Shown here: in pieces, positions 29,041 to 37,803 of the stretch
Position numbering within the stretch: the first letter of the stretch is position 1
How the letters are laid out: every line of letters starts with the position of its first letter
Assembly (NCBI RefSeq): GCF_900199185.1
Contig: NZ_OBMI01000001.1
Coordinates: 992,001-1,056,000, forward strand
From: Sphingomonas guangdongensis
Lineage (GTDB): Bacteria; Pseudomonadota; Alphaproteobacteria; Sphingomonadales; Sphingomonadaceae
Reading direction: 5' to 3'
DNA: 64,000 bases
The notes under the pieces: generated by a model
Databases searched by the model: none
Seen by the model: only the letters and a program-made list of their open reading frames with translations
What the model was told of the DNA's origin: nothing
Position numbers and translations under genes: made by a program

Positions 29041-29949
29041 TCACGCGCTCGCGACCGACTCCACCAGCCAGTCGTGGAACAGGCGGACGGGACGGGTCGC
29101 GAGCGCGCGAGGACGACACACGAACCAGTAGCTGTAGTCGCTGTCGACGGCGATATCGAACAGGTGGACGATGCGATCGTCGTTGGCCGATTCGAAATGC
29201 GTTTCCAGCATAAAGGCGACACCCAGGCCCTGCGCCGCCGCCTCCAGCATCAGCGAGCCTGAGTCGAAGTGGTCGATCGCCAGCGGCTCCAGGTTCGGCA
29301 GCCCGGCCGCCGCCTTCCACTGGGTAAAGGTTTCCGGCATGTCGCGGTGCAGCAGCACCGTCTCACCGGCGAGCTGCGCCGGGTCGGTGATCGGGTCGGC
29401 TCCCTCCACCAGCGTGCGCGCGCCGATGACGTAGACGCGGTTGCGATCGAGCCGGCGCGCGTAGAGGGCCGGATCGATCTCCCGCGCGAGCACGATCGCG
29501 ACGTCGAGCCCGTCGCCGAGGCGGCTGGTGCTGTGGCCGCCGGTGTCGACGTCGAGGTGAAGGTGCGGATGCCGCTTCTTGAGCTCACCCAGCCGCGGCA
29601 GCAGCCGCTGTGTCGCGAACAGCGGCAGTACCCCGAGTCGCAGGCGGAGCAGCTCCACACCGCTGGTCATCGCCTCTACCGTGTCGCTCATCGCGTCGAG
29701 CGCGGGCGCGATGCCGGCGAGCAACCGCTCGCCGTCGCTGTTCAGCCGTAACGCCTGGTGCCGGCGCTCAAACAGCGACTTGCCGATGAAGCGTTCCAGC
29801 GCCTGGACGCGGCGGCTGAGCGCGGGCGACGAGAGCGCAAGCTCCTCCGCGGCTGCCTTGATCGAGCCAAGCCGCGCGACGTGGACGAACGCCTCGATCG
29901 CAGTGAGGGGTGGTAGCCGGCGCACGGGCTTGATAGTGCGCCGCAACAA
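29041..29949 (-). CDS. LysR-family transcriptional regulator
   Basis: A 302-aa LTTR of the GcvA-like group. The winged helix-turn-helix is PPLTAIEAFVHVARLGSIKAAAEELALSSPALSRRVQALE-type at residues about 12-60, followed by a periplasmic-binding-protein-like sensor domain. The TTG start at 29949 overlaps a strong promoter-like motif, so GTG 29925 is an attractive alternative (294 aa, starting MRRLPPL). A palindromic LTTR site at 29987-30003 suggests that it controls itself and/or the downstream small RNA. The inducer is unknown. Confidence 0.9.
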   Translation of the reverse strand: MLRRTIKPVRRLPPLTAIEAFVHVARLGSIKAAAEELALSSPALSRRVQALERFIGKSLFERRHQALRLNSDGERLLAGIAPALDAMSDTVEAMTSGVELLRLRLGVLPLFATQRLLPRLGELKKRHPHLHLDVDTGGHSTSRLGDGLDVAIVLAREIDPALYARRLDRNRVYVIGARTLVEGADPITDPAQLAGETVLLHRDMPETFTQWKAAAGLPNLEPLAIDHFDSGSLMLEAAAQGLGVAFMLETHFESANDDRIVHLFDIAVDSDYSYWFVCRPRALATRPVRLFHDWLVESVASA

Positions 29950-29962
29950 ACGAGATTGTCAA
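29933..29962 (-). promoter_or_regulatory. Predicted lysR promoter
   Basis: On the minus strand a perfect TTGACA (29962-29957) and CACTAT (29938-29933) have 18-nt spacing. The predicted start falls near 29926, at the GTG 29925. The mRNA could therefore be leaderless. Confidence 0.5.
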
Positions 29963-29986
29963 AAGCGGACGCTGGGAGCGTTACCA

Positions 29987-30003
29987 GTTGCAGCGAATGC
30001 AAC
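29987..30003. promoter_or_regulatory. LTTR-box palindrome
   Basis: GTTGCA-GCGAA-TGCAAC, with 6-bp perfect arms and a central T-N11-A (29989-30001), the classic LysR-type recognition site. It lies about 65-70 nt from both the predicted lysR start and the predicted small RNA start. Confidence 0.65.
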
Positions 30004-30058
30004 CAACCTAGATCATTTCGCACTTGCACAAAAAGTCGCTGCAGCGCACTTAAAGCGT

Positions 30059-30119
30059 GCCTTTCAGGCATCCTCTCCTAAAACTTTCCAGGGCCGGTCC
30101 GAAAGGATCGGCCTTTTTT
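30059..30119 (+). ncRNA. Candidate trans-acting small RNA with anti-SD-like motif
   Basis: A possible transcript begins near 30059, after TTGCAC (30024-30029) and a weak CACTTA (30047-30052) with 17-nt spacing. It carries the pyrimidine-rich CCTCTCCT, which can pair with Shine-Dalgarno sequences, then ends in a strong intrinsic terminator. This layout resembles short alphaproteobacterial sRNAs such as the SuhB/MmgR type, but I cannot claim homology. It lies before the Cdc48 gene and could instead be its attenuated leader. Confidence 0.45.
30092..30119 (+). terminator. Intrinsic terminator
   Basis: GGCCGGTCC (30092-30100), loop GAAA, GGATCGGCC (30105-30113) with one G-U pair, then TTTTTT (30114-30119). 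It is the clearest Rho-independent terminator in the window and follows no annotated gene, which implies a short transcript. Confidence 0.9.
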
Positions 30120-30212
30120 CTTGCCGTTCCGTTAAGCGGGCAGCCCCTCGCGCGGAGGGAACCCGCTCCCTATCTCCCGCGCTTCGTGCCCAATCGGCAA
30201 GGGAGCAAGCGG

Positions 30213-32513
30213 GTGGCTGAAGCGGACGTCGCGGTCAGGAAGTTGCAGGTCGCCAACGCGCGGCCGGAGGATAGCGGGCGCGGGCTCGCCCATATTCCCC
30301 GTTCCATGATGGCGGCGCTCGGCATTGCGCAGGGCGACGTAATCGAGATCGTCGGCAAGCGCACCACCCCTGCGACCGCGGTCCTACCCTATGCGGAGGA
30401 CGAAGGACTGGAGATCCTGCGGATCGACGGCCTCCAGCGTGCCAACGCCGGGGTCGGCTCCGGCGACTTCGTGGAGGTACGCAAGGGCGAGTCGAAGCCG
30501 GCGAGTCGCGTCGTCTTCGCGCCCGCCGCAAAGAACGTGCGGTTGCAGGGGCAGCCCGCCGCGCTCCAGCGCAGTTTCGCGGGGCGCCCGATCACGGCCG
30601 GGGACACGGTCGCGACCGTCGGGCAGCAGCGCGTCGCTGGCGGCGACCTGCCACCCAACATCGCGCGGATGCTGAACGCGCCGGCCTATGCGCTGCAGGA
30701 AATCCGCATGGCGGTGGTGTCGACGACGCCCAAGGGCGTGGTCCACATCGACGAGAATACGGAGATCGAGCTTCGCGCCGATTACGAGGAGCCTAAGGAG
30801 TCGCGCCGGGCCGACGTCACCTACGACGACATCGGCGGCATGGCGGGCACCATCGACCAGCTGCGCGAGATGGTCGAGCTGCCGCTGCGCTACCCCGAGC
30901 TGTTCCAGCGACTCGGCGTCGACCCGCCCAAGGGCGTGCTGCTCCACGGTCCGCCCGGCACCGGCAAGACGCGCCTCGCGCGCGCGGTCGCGAACGAGAG
31001 CGACGCCGCCTTCTTCCTCATCAACGGACCGGAGATCATGGGCTCCGCGTACGGTGAATCGGAGAAGCGGCTGCGCGAGGTGTTCGAGGAGGCGAACGCG
31101 AGCGCGCCCTCCATCGTCTTCATCGACGAGATCGATTCGATCGCGCCCAAGCGCGGGCAGGTGTCGGGCGAGGCGGAGAAACGGCTGGTTGCGCAGCTGC
31201 TCACGTTGATGGATGGGCTGGAGGCGCGCGCCAACGTCGTCATCATTGCCGCCACCAACCGGCCGGAGGCGATCGACGAGGCGCTGCGTCGCCCGGGCCG
31301 GTTCGACCGCGAGATCGTGGTCGGCGTCCCCGACGAGCGGGGTCGGCGCGAGATCCTGGGCATTCACACCCGCGGCATGCCGCTCGACGGCGGGGTCGAT
31401 CTGCGCGAGCTGGCCCGCACCACCTACGGCTTCGTCGGTGCCGACATGGCGGCGCTGGTCCGGGAGGCCGCGATCGAGGCGGTGCGCCGGATCATGCCGC
31501 GCCTGAATCTGGAGGAGCGCTCGATTCCCGCCGACGTGCTCGACACGCTGTCGGTCACCCGCGACGACTTCCTTGAGGCGCTGAAACGCGTCCAGCCGTC
31601 GGCGATGCGCGAAGTGATGGTGCAGGCGCCGACCGTCCGCTGGGAGGATGTCGGCGGGCTCGACGATGCGCAGAATCGGATGAAGGAAGGCGTCGAGCTG
31701 CCGCTCAAGGACCCGGACGCATTCCGGCGCCTCGGCATCCGCCCGGCCAAGGGCTTCCTGCTCTACGGTCCGCCGGGCACCGGCAAGACGCTGCTGGCGA
31801 AAGCAGTCGCGCGCGAGGCGGAGGCGAACTTCATCGCCACCAAGTCGAGCGACCTTCTCTCCAAATGGTACGGCGAGAGCGAGCAGCAGATCGCCCGCCT
31901 GTTCGCCCGCGCGCGTCAGGTTGCGCCCTGCGTGATCTTCATCGACGAGCTCGATTCGCTGGTGCCCGCGCGCGGCGGCGGGCTGGGCGAGCCGCAGGTG
32001 ACGGAGCGGGTGGTCAACACGATCCTGGCCGAGATGGACGGGCTGGAGGAGCTGCAGTCGGTGGTGGTGATCGGGGCGACCAACCGCCCCAACCTGATCG
32101 ACCCGGCGCTGCTCCGCCCCGGCCGCTTCGACGAGCTGATCTACGTCGGCGTGCCTGATCAGGCCGGGCGGCGGCGGATCCTGGGCATCCAGACCCAGAA
32201 GATGCCGCTCGACGCCGATGTCGACCTCGACCGGGTCGCCGCGCAGACCGAACGGTTCACGGGTGCCGACCTGGAAGACGTGGTTCGCCGCGCCGGCCTG
32301 ATCGCGCTGCGCACCAACCTGGGCGCGGCGAGCGTCACCATGGCCAACTTCGAGGCGGCGCTCGACGACTCACGCGCCTCCGTCTCGGCCGAGATGGAGG
32401 AGGAGTACCGGGCGATGTCGGCGCGGCTGAAGCAGGACGCGGTGTCGATCCAGCCGATCGGCTTCATCGCGCCCGGCTCGCTCAAGGGTCGCGGGCCGAA
32501 GGGCGAAGACTGA
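30213..32513 (+). CDS. Cdc48/p97-type double AAA ATPase
   Basis: A 766-aa AAA+ unfoldase of the Cdc48/VCP class. The N-terminal double-psi barrel part ([20 protein letters not shown]) is followed by D1 with Walker A GPPGTGKT at residues 246-253 and Walker B FIDEIDS. D2 has Walker A at about 519-526, FIDELDS and a WYGESE pore loop. It likely extracts or unfolds proteins with ATP; the bacterial client is unknown. The start is GTG 30213 after AAGGGAG; a longer frame from 30057 would cross the terminator. Its 3' end overlaps the convergent MFS gene by 32 bp. Confidence 0.93.
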   Translation: MAEADVAVRKLQVANARPEDSGRGLAHIPRSMMAALGIAQGDVIEIVGKRTTPATAVLPYAEDEGLEILRIDGLQRANAGVGSGDFVEVRKGESKPASRVVFAPAAKNVRLQGQPAALQRSFAGRPITAGDTVATVGQQRVAGGDLPPNIARMLNAPAYALQEIRMAVVSTTPKGVVHIDENTEIELRADYEEPKESRRADVTYDDIGGMAGTIDQLREMVELPLRYPELFQRLGVDPPKGVLLHGPPGTGKTRLARAVANESDAAFFLINGPEIMGSAYGESEKRLREVFEEANASAPSIVFIDEIDSIAPKRGQVSGEAEKRLVAQLLTLMDGLEARANVVIIAATNRPEAIDEALRRPGRFDREIVVGVPDERGRREILGIHTRGMPLDGGVDLRELARTTYGFVGADMAALVREAAIEAVRRIMPRLNLEERSIPADVLDTLSVTRDDFLEALKRVQPSAMREVMVQAPTVRWEDVGGLDDAQNRMKEGVELPLKDPDAFRRLGIRPAKGFLLYGPPGTGKTLLAKAVAREAEANFIATKSSDLLSKWYGESEQQIARLFARARQVAPCVIFIDELDSLVPARGGGLGEPQVTERVVNTILAEMDGLEELQSVVVIGATNRPNLIDPALLRPGRFDELIYVGVPDQAGRRRILGIQTQKMPLDADVDLDRVAAQTERFTGADLEDVVRRAGLIALRTNLGAASVTMANFEAALDDSRASVSAEMEEEYRAMSARLKQDAVSIQPIGFIAPGSLKGRGPKGED

Positions 32514-33768
32514 GGAGCGCGTAGACGAGCAGCACGAGGAGCGCAGCCGCCGCGGTCAAATACGGCAGCGGCTGCGCCATCCCGTAGAGCGCCACGCCGA
32601 TCGACGGGCCGAGCACGAAGGAGGCGCCGTTGACCGAGGTGATCTTGCCCGCGACCGACCCTTGCGCCGCCTGCCCCACCGCAAGCGACGCGCCGGCGGT
32701 GTAGCCCGGCCGCACGAAGCCGAAGCCCATCGCGGAGAGCGCATAGGCGGTCGCGATCCCGTACAGGCTGTCGGCGAGCGCGATCGCCGCGCAACCGACG
32801 GCGGCGAGCACCAGGCCGACGATCGTCAGTGTCCGTGGGCGTAGGTCGAGCAGCGGGATCAGTCCCCATTGCACCAGCAGCGCTGCGCCAGCCCCCATCA
32901 TCAGCACGAGCCCCGTCGGCTCCAGCGCAGCGGCCGGCGCGAGTGCCAGCCGGTCGATGATGAGAAAGCCGATCGCCTGCCCCGTCATCGCCTGTGCGTG
33001 CCCCATGACCAGCCCGATCAGCACCCAGGCGCGGATCCGCTGGTCGAGAAAAGTCACTGTCTCGCCGCGCTCGGCGGTCGCGGCCGTCACGCTGGCGCCG
33101 CTCGACTGCCCACCGATCGAGGGATAGGCGCTCACGGCACCCTGCCCGGGCGCCGCCGCGGCCGGGTTGTGCAGCATCCGCGCGACGAGCAACAGCACCA
33201 CCGCGCCGAGCACCAGCGCGAAAAAGGCGGGGCCGGACAGGCCGACGTTGATCCGGCCGACATGCCCGACCACCAGATAGGGCGCGAGCGCCGGCCCCAG
33301 GATCGTGCCAAGGCCGAAGGCGGAGGCAAGCAGCGCCAGCGCGCGCGTCCGCTCCTCCCGGCTGGTCCGCCCGGCGACGATCGCCTGCACCGCCGGCGGC
33401 GCGGCCGCACCGAAGCTGCCGTAGATCATCCGTGCCACCACGAACGCGCCGAACGCCGCCGCCCCGCTCAGCCAGCCGTTGATCCCGGCCAGCAGGAACA
33501 GGCCGCAGCCGAGCTGCGACAGCGTGAACCCCGCCATGCCGAGCAGCACCATGCGGCGGTGACCGTAGCGCTCCGACCGGTTGGCCCAGAACGGTGCCGC
33601 GATCACCCACATCAAAGCGCTGACGGAGAAGGCGGCGGCGACCGCCGCGTCGGCGACCCCGAGCGAGCGCCCGAGCGCGGGCAGCACGCTCTGCAGCGCG
33701 GTGTTCCCGGCGGCGATCGTCAGCATGACGACGAACATCAGCGTGAAGGTGCGATCGGGCCGAGCCAT
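32482..33768 (-). CDS. MFS transporter
   Basis: A 428-aa transporter with twelve hydrophobic helices. The family motif A between TM2 and TM3 is recognisable as NRSERYGHRRM, and a motif-C-like run LASAFGLGTILGPALAPYL lies near TM5. This layout fits drug/metabolite exporters of the DHA1 type. Its substrate is unknown; its divergent position next to the polyketide operon makes export of that product one possibility. I start at ATG 33768 rather than the upstream ATG at 33876. Confidence 0.9.
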   Translation of the reverse strand: MARPDRTFTLMFVVMLTIAAGNTALQSVLPALGRSLGVADAAVAAAFSVSALMWVIAAPFWANRSERYGHRRMVLLGMAGFTLSQLGCGLFLLAGINGWLSGAAAFGAFVVARMIYGSFGAAAPPAVQAIVAGRTSREERTRALALLASAFGLGTILGPALAPYLVVGHVGRINVGLSGPAFFALVLGAVVLLLVARMLHNPAAAAPGQGAVSAYPSIGGQSSGASVTAATAERGETVTFLDQRIRAWVLIGLVMGHAQAMTGQAIGFLIIDRLALAPAAALEPTGLVLMMGAGAALLVQWGLIPLLDLRPRTLTIVGLVLAAVGCAAIALADSLYGIATAYALSAMGFGFVRPGYTAGASLAVGQAAQGSVAGKITSVNGASFVLGPSIGVALYGMAQPLPYLTAAAALLVLLVYALLSLRPSARDP

Positions 33769-33848
33769 GCCGCGCCGACCCTGCCGTACCGTCGGCCGCC
33801 GACGCAACCTTTCGCCCGATCCGCGCGCTTGGTTCGGCAGCGATGCTT

Positions 33849-33869
33849 GCAACTTGGCGGCAAAGTTGC
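33849..33869. promoter_or_regulatory. Inverted repeat in the MFS/polyketide divergent region
   Basis: GCAACTT-GGCGGCA-AAGTTGC, 7-bp perfect arms with a 7-nt spacer, centred about 50 nt before the first gene of the polyketide operon. The geometry fits a dimeric repressor site. No regulator is assigned. Confidence 0.45.
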
Positions 33870-33910
33870 GACGCACCGGCGCTTATCGCGTTGAGAGAGC
33901 AAGGACCTTC

Positions 33911-34522
33911 ATGAACAGTTCGGCCACCACCGCTGCCGGATCACGCAAGCGCAGCCGCCGGTCGACCCAATGGGGCATGTTCTTTCGCGGTTTTCTGAAG
34001 CACCCGGTGATGGTCGGCTCGGTCATCCCGTCCTCCGACCGGCTGATCGGCAAGATGCTGGGACGCGTCGACTGGGCCGACACGAAGCTGTTCGTCGAAT
34101 ACGGTCCAGGTGTCGGCACCTTCTGCAATCCGATCCTCGAGCGGATGGCACCGGACGCGCAGCTGATCGCGATCGACACCAATCCTGACTTCGTCGCCTA
34201 CCTTCAGGACGGCATCCGCGATTCGCGCTTCTCCGCCGTCCATGGATCGGCTGCGGACGTCGCGGCGATCGTCGCCGCGCACGGGCACGAGGCGGCCGAC
34301 TTCGTGCTATCGGGCCTGCCCTTCTCGACCCTGCCGCCGGGCGTCGGCGCGGAGATCGCGGCGGCGACCCATGCGGTGCTGCGCCCCGGTGGCGCATTCC
34401 TGGTGTATCAGTTCAGCCCCAAGGTCCGCGATTTCCTCACCCCGCATTTCGAGCGGATCGACCACGACATGGAATGGTGGAACGTGCCGCCGGCCCAGCT
34501 CTACTGGGCATGGAAGGACTAG
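33911..34522 (+). CDS. Phospholipid N-methyltransferase-like SAM methyltransferase
   Basis: A 203-aa class I methyltransferase. The SAM-binding motif I is VEYGPGVGTFCNPILER (about residues 60-76), motif II is AIDTNPDFV and motif IV is VLSGLPFSTLPP (about 136-147), a pattern typical of PmtA-like and rRNA dimethylase-like proteins. The substrate could be a membrane phospholipid or the polyketide made by the next gene. The type III synthase reading frame starts 4 nt after its stop, so this gene opens the operon. Confidence 0.85.
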   Translation: MNSSATTAAGSRKRSRRSTQWGMFFRGFLKHPVMVGSVIPSSDRLIGKMLGRVDWADTKLFVEYGPGVGTFCNPILERMAPDAQLIAIDTNPDFVAYLQDGIRDSRFSAVHGSAADVAAIVAAHGHEAADFVLSGLPFSTLPPGVGAEIAAATHAVLRPGGAFLVYQFSPKVRDFLTPHFERIDHDMEWWNVPPAQLYWAWKD

Positions 34523-34526
34523 GGTC

Positions 34527-35576
34527 ATCCCCTATCTTAACGCGGTCGGGACCGCGGTTCCGGACCACGACATCCACCAGCCATTCATCGGCTGGGCGCG
34601 CGCGCAGCTTGGCCCCCGCGAGCAGCCGGTGTTCGACCGGATGGCGGCCCGCGCCGGTATCGCGCATCGCTGGTCGGTGCTGCCGCGCCTCGCCGACGGC
34701 GGCTCACCGGTCGACGCCGGCGGATTCTACGCCACGGCACCGTACCCGGGCACGGCCGCGCGGATGGCGCTCTACGCGCAGGCGGCACCGGATCTCGCAG
34801 AGGCGGCGATCCGCGCACTTGAGGAACAGGTGGTGCTGGACGGCGTGACGCACCTGGTCACCGCCAGCTGCACGGGCTTCGTCGCGCCTGGTATCGACCA
34901 GATCATCGCGCGGCGCTTGGGCCTTGCGCCTGATGTTGAGCGGCTGCTGGTCGGCTTCATGGGTTGCTACGCCGCGGTGGCGGCGCTGCGCAGCGCGTAC
35001 CACATCGTGCGGTCGCAGCCGGACGCGCGAGTGCTGGTCGTCTGCGTCGAGCTGTCGACCCTTCACCTTCAGGCGGCGACCACGCTGGAGCCGCTGCTTG
35101 CGATGCTGCAGTTCGGCGACGGCGCGGCAGCGGGGCTGGTGACCGCCGAGGCCGGCGGCTTCGCGATCGAGGCACCGTTCGCCGCCGCGCTGCCGGACAG
35201 CGGCGAGCTGATCCGCTGGGACATCACGGACCAGGGCTTCGCGATGCACCTGTCCGGCGCCGTCCCGGCCCGGATCGCGGCAGCGCTCGCGGACGACACC
35301 CTGATCACGCGCGTGACGGGCAGGGAAGCGATCGACGCCTGGGCGGTGCACGCCGGCGGTCGATCGATTTTGGATGCGGTGGAGAGCGCCCTTGCGCTGC
35401 CCCGGTCCGCACTCGCCGCATCGCGTGCGGTGCTGGAGGCGAAGGGCAACATGTCGTCCGCCACGCTGATGTTCGTGCTGGCCGATCTGCTGAAGCGGCC
35501 GGCGGCGCGCGGCGTCGCGCTCGCCTTTGGTCCCGGGCTCGCGGCCGAGGGTTTCCGGTTTCGGTCGGCGGCATGA
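34527..35576 (+). CDS. Type III polyketide synthase, non-canonical start
   Basis: A chalcone synthase-like homodimeric enzyme that extends an acyl-CoA with malonyl-CoA and cyclises the product. With the start below it is 349 aa. The catalytic Cys is C115 in TASCTGFVAPG; the His and Asn are in WAVHAGGRSI and LEAKGNMSSATL. Conserved sequence begins before any ATG, GTG or TTG, since the next in-frame ones (GTG 34629, ATG 34641) fall inside it. GGAAGGA at 34513-34519 lies 7 nt before ATC 34527, used here. Its stop overlaps the next gene as ATGA. Confidence 0.85.
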   Translation: MPYLNAVGTAVPDHDIHQPFIGWARAQLGPREQPVFDRMAARAGIAHRWSVLPRLADGGSPVDAGGFYATAPYPGTAARMALYAQAAPDLAEAAIRALEEQVVLDGVTHLVTASCTGFVAPGIDQIIARRLGLAPDVERLLVGFMGCYAAVAALRSAYHIVRSQPDARVLVVCVELSTLHLQAATTLEPLLAMLQFGDGAAAGLVTAEAGGFAIEAPFAAALPDSGELIRWDITDQGFAMHLSGAVPARIAAALADDTLITRVTGREAIDAWAVHAGGRSILDAVESALALPRSALAASRAVLEAKGNMSSATLMFVLADLLKRPAARGVALAFGPGLAAEGFRFRSAA

Positions 35577-36262
35577 CCCTTCGCCACCGTGTCCAGGCCG
35601 AGGAGCGGATGGATGCGGAGGATTTGCCGCCGGACGTGCTCGCCGCCGTCCTGAGCGACCTGGCGCAGGTCAACCGCGTGACGCTGGCGGCGCGACCGAC
35701 GCTCACCTTCCTCGCGCGCGCCTTGTCGGGGCGGACCAGCGTCCGCCTGCTCGATGTCGGCTTCGGCGACGGCGACCTGCTTCGCCGCATTGCCCGCTGG
35801 ACGGCGAAGCGCGGGATCGCGGCCGAGCTGATTGGGATCGACCTCAACCCCAACAGCGCACCCGCCGCCCGCGCCCACACGCCACCCGGACTGCCGATCG
35901 AGTACCGCACCGGCGACTATGCCGCCCTCGCCGGCGAGCCGTGGGACATCGTCGTCTCCAGCCTGGTCGCGCACCACATGAGCCACGCCGAGCTCGTCAC
36001 CTTTCTGCGGTTCATGGAGGCGCATGCCCGCGTCGGCTGGCACGTCAACGACCTCCACCGGCATCGGTTCGCGTACCTCGGCTACCCGTTGCTCGCGCGC
36101 GTGTGGCACTGGCACGAGATCGTACGCCATGACGGCACCCTGTCGATCGCACGCAGCTATCGCCCGGCCGAGTGGCCGCCGATCCTGGCGGAGGCGAGGG
36201 TGAGCGACGCCCGCGTCTACCGCGCCTTTCCGTTCCGGCTATGCGTCGAGCGGCTGCGCTGA
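35573..36262 (+). CDS. SAM-dependent methyltransferase of the polyketide operon
   Basis: A 229-aa class I methyltransferase. SAM motif I is LLDVGFGDGDLLRRIAR (about residues 58-74), motif II GIDLNPNSA and motif III-IV DIVVSSLVAHHMSH. A tail HVNDLHRHRFAYLGYPLL resembles O- or C-methyltransferases that partner type III polyketide synthases in alkylresorcinol/quinone clusters. It overlaps the synthase by 4 nt and the oxidoreductase by 22 nt, so all are probably made from one message. Confidence 0.88.
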   Translation: MTLRHRVQAEERMDAEDLPPDVLAAVLSDLAQVNRVTLAARPTLTFLARALSGRTSVRLLDVGFGDGDLLRRIARWTAKRGIAAELIGIDLNPNSAPAARAHTPPGLPIEYRTGDYAALAGEPWDIVVSSLVAHHMSHAELVTFLRFMEAHARVGWHVNDLHRHRFAYLGYPLLARVWHWHEIVRHDGTLSIARSYRPAEWPPILAEARVSDARVYRAFPFRLCVERLR

Positions 36263-37320
36263 TCCTGGGCGGCGGGCCGGCGGGCAGCGCCGCCGCGATC
36301 GCGCTGGCGCAGGCCGGCGTGCGCGGGACGGTGATCGAGCGCACGCGCGAGACCGGCGACGCGCTGTGCGGCGGGTTCCTCAGCTGGCGGACACTCCGGA
36401 CGCTCGAGCGACTCGGGATCGCGGCCGAAGCGCTCAACCGTGAGGCGATCACCCGCGTCCGCCTGTTCGGCGGCGGGCGGGTGTCGGAGGCGCCGCTGCC
36501 CGCGCCCGCCCGCGCCGTCTCGCGACGACGCCTCGACACGCTGCTGCTCGACCGCGCGCTGGCGCTTGGCGCAGGCGTGGAGCGCGGCATCGCGATTCGA
36601 CGGGTCGAGGGCAACGCCGCGATCACCGGGGATGGCGGCGCCCTGACCGGCGATGCGGTGCTGCTCGCGACCGGCAAGCACGACGTGCGCGGCCTCCCCC
36701 GCCCGAGCGTCGCCACCGATCCGGCGATCGGGCTGCGCATCCGTCTGACCCGCACACCGGCACTCGACCGGCTCGTCGGAGACGCGATCGAGCTGCACCT
36801 GTTCCATGGCGGCTATGCCGGGCTGGTACGGCAGGAGGACGGCAGCGCCAACCTCTGCCTCGCGGTGCGCCGCTCGCGCCTGCAGGCGGCGGGTAGCCCT
36901 GCGCTCCTGCTACGGGAACTCGCGCGTGATCACCCCGCGCTCGGCGAGCGGATGGAGTCGCTGACCGGCGCTGCCGCGATCGATGCGGTTGCCAACGTGC
37001 CCTACGGCTGGCGCGCGACGGCGTCCGTACCCGGCGTGTACCGGATCGGCGACCAGGCTGGCGTCATTCCGTCGCTCGCCGGCGAGGGGATGGGGATCGC
37101 GCTCGCGAGCGGGATGGCGGCCGCGCAGGCGGTGCTTGCCGGTGAGCCGCCCGCGCGCTTCCAGCCGGCCTTCGCCCGCCGCCTGCGCCGCCCGGTCGGC
37201 GTCGCAGCCCTGCTGTGGCGCGTCGCGGAGCGACCGGGCGGCGCACGGGTGATGTCCCTGCTCGCCGGGTCCGCCACGCTCACCGACCTCGCCGCGCGGC
37301 TGACGCGGATCGGGCGTTGA
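36241..37320 (+). CDS. FAD-dependent oxidoreductase (geranylgeranyl reductase/monooxygenase-like)
   Basis: A 359-aa flavoprotein. The dinucleotide-binding site is [20 protein letters not shown] near residues 8-27, a second FAD contact is [25 protein letters not shown] near 262-286, and the middle lacks a GD-only aromatic hydroxylase pattern. Similar genes sit after the methyltransferase in alkylresorcinol and alkylquinone clusters, where they oxidise the aromatic ring. It is the last gene of the operon; msrB follows after 31 nt. Confidence 0.85.
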   Translation: MRRAAALILGGGPAGSAAAIALAQAGVRGTVIERTRETGDALCGGFLSWRTLRTLERLGIAAEALNREAITRVRLFGGGRVSEAPLPAPARAVSRRRLDTLLLDRALALGAGVERGIAIRRVEGNAAITGDGGALTGDAVLLATGKHDVRGLPRPSVATDPAIGLRIRLTRTPALDRLVGDAIELHLFHGGYAGLVRQEDGSANLCLAVRRSRLQAAGSPALLLRELARDHPALGERMESLTGAAAIDAVANVPYGWRATASVPGVYRIGDQAGVIPSLAGEGMGIALASGMAAAQAVLAGEPPARFQPAFARRLRRPVGVAALLWRVAERPGGARVMSLLAGSATLTDLAARLTRIGR

Positions 37321-37351
37321 TCTCCGCCCCTGCCCACCACACATTCGCGTC

Positions 37352-37750
37352 ATGGATCACATCACCCTTTCCGAGCGCGAGTGGCGCGAGAAGCTGACCC
37401 CCGAGCAGTTCCACGTCCTGCGCCAGGCCGGCACCGAGCGGCCGTTCGCGGGCGCCTACGACAACAACAAGGCGGACGGCGTGTATCATTGCGCCGGGTG
37501 CGACCTCGACCTGTTCGACAGCATCGACAAGTTCGATTCCGGCTCCGGCTGGCCGAGCTTCACCCAGCCGGCGGGCGAGGACCGGATCAGCGAGCACCGC
37601 GACGTCAGCCACGGCATGACCCGGATCGAGGTACGCTGCGCGCGGTGCGATGGCCATCAGGGCCACGTCTTTCCGGACGGCCCGCCACCGACCGGCCTGC
37701 GCTACTGCATCAACTCGGTCGCGCTCGACTTCCACCCACGCGAGGGCTGA
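37352..37750 (+). CDS. msrB: Peptide-methionine (R)-S-oxide reductase MsrB
   Basis: A 132-aa reductase that repairs the R-epimer of methionine sulfoxide. Two CxxC pairs bind zinc (CAGC at about residues 47-50, CARC at about 96-99). The catalytic Cys is in [11 protein letters not shown] near the C-terminus. The [11 protein letters not shown] motif is intact. No signal peptide is seen, so this is the cytoplasmic partner of the exported MsrA. It starts at ATG 37352, close enough to the preceding gene to be co-transcribed. Confidence 0.96.
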   Translation: MDHITLSEREWREKLTPEQFHVLRQAGTERPFAGAYDNNKADGVYHCAGCDLDLFDSIDKFDSGSGWPSFTQPAGEDRISEHRDVSHGMTRIEVRCARCDGHQGHVFPDGPPPTGLRYCINSVALDFHPREG

Positions 37751-37803
37751 CGGGAACGCTTGTTCACGGATTGCTAACCATCTAGTCGCTTGAGACGACT
37801 GCG

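Noticed and set aside
30057..30212. N-terminal extension of the Cdc48 gene
   Set aside because: The upstream frame passes through an intrinsic terminator and lacks family sequence; GTG 30213 has a good ribosome-binding site.
37751..37803. CtrA half-site (CTAACCAT) before the class A PBP gene
   Set aside because: It misses the first T of TTAACCAT and has no second half-site, so it is not distinguishable from chance.
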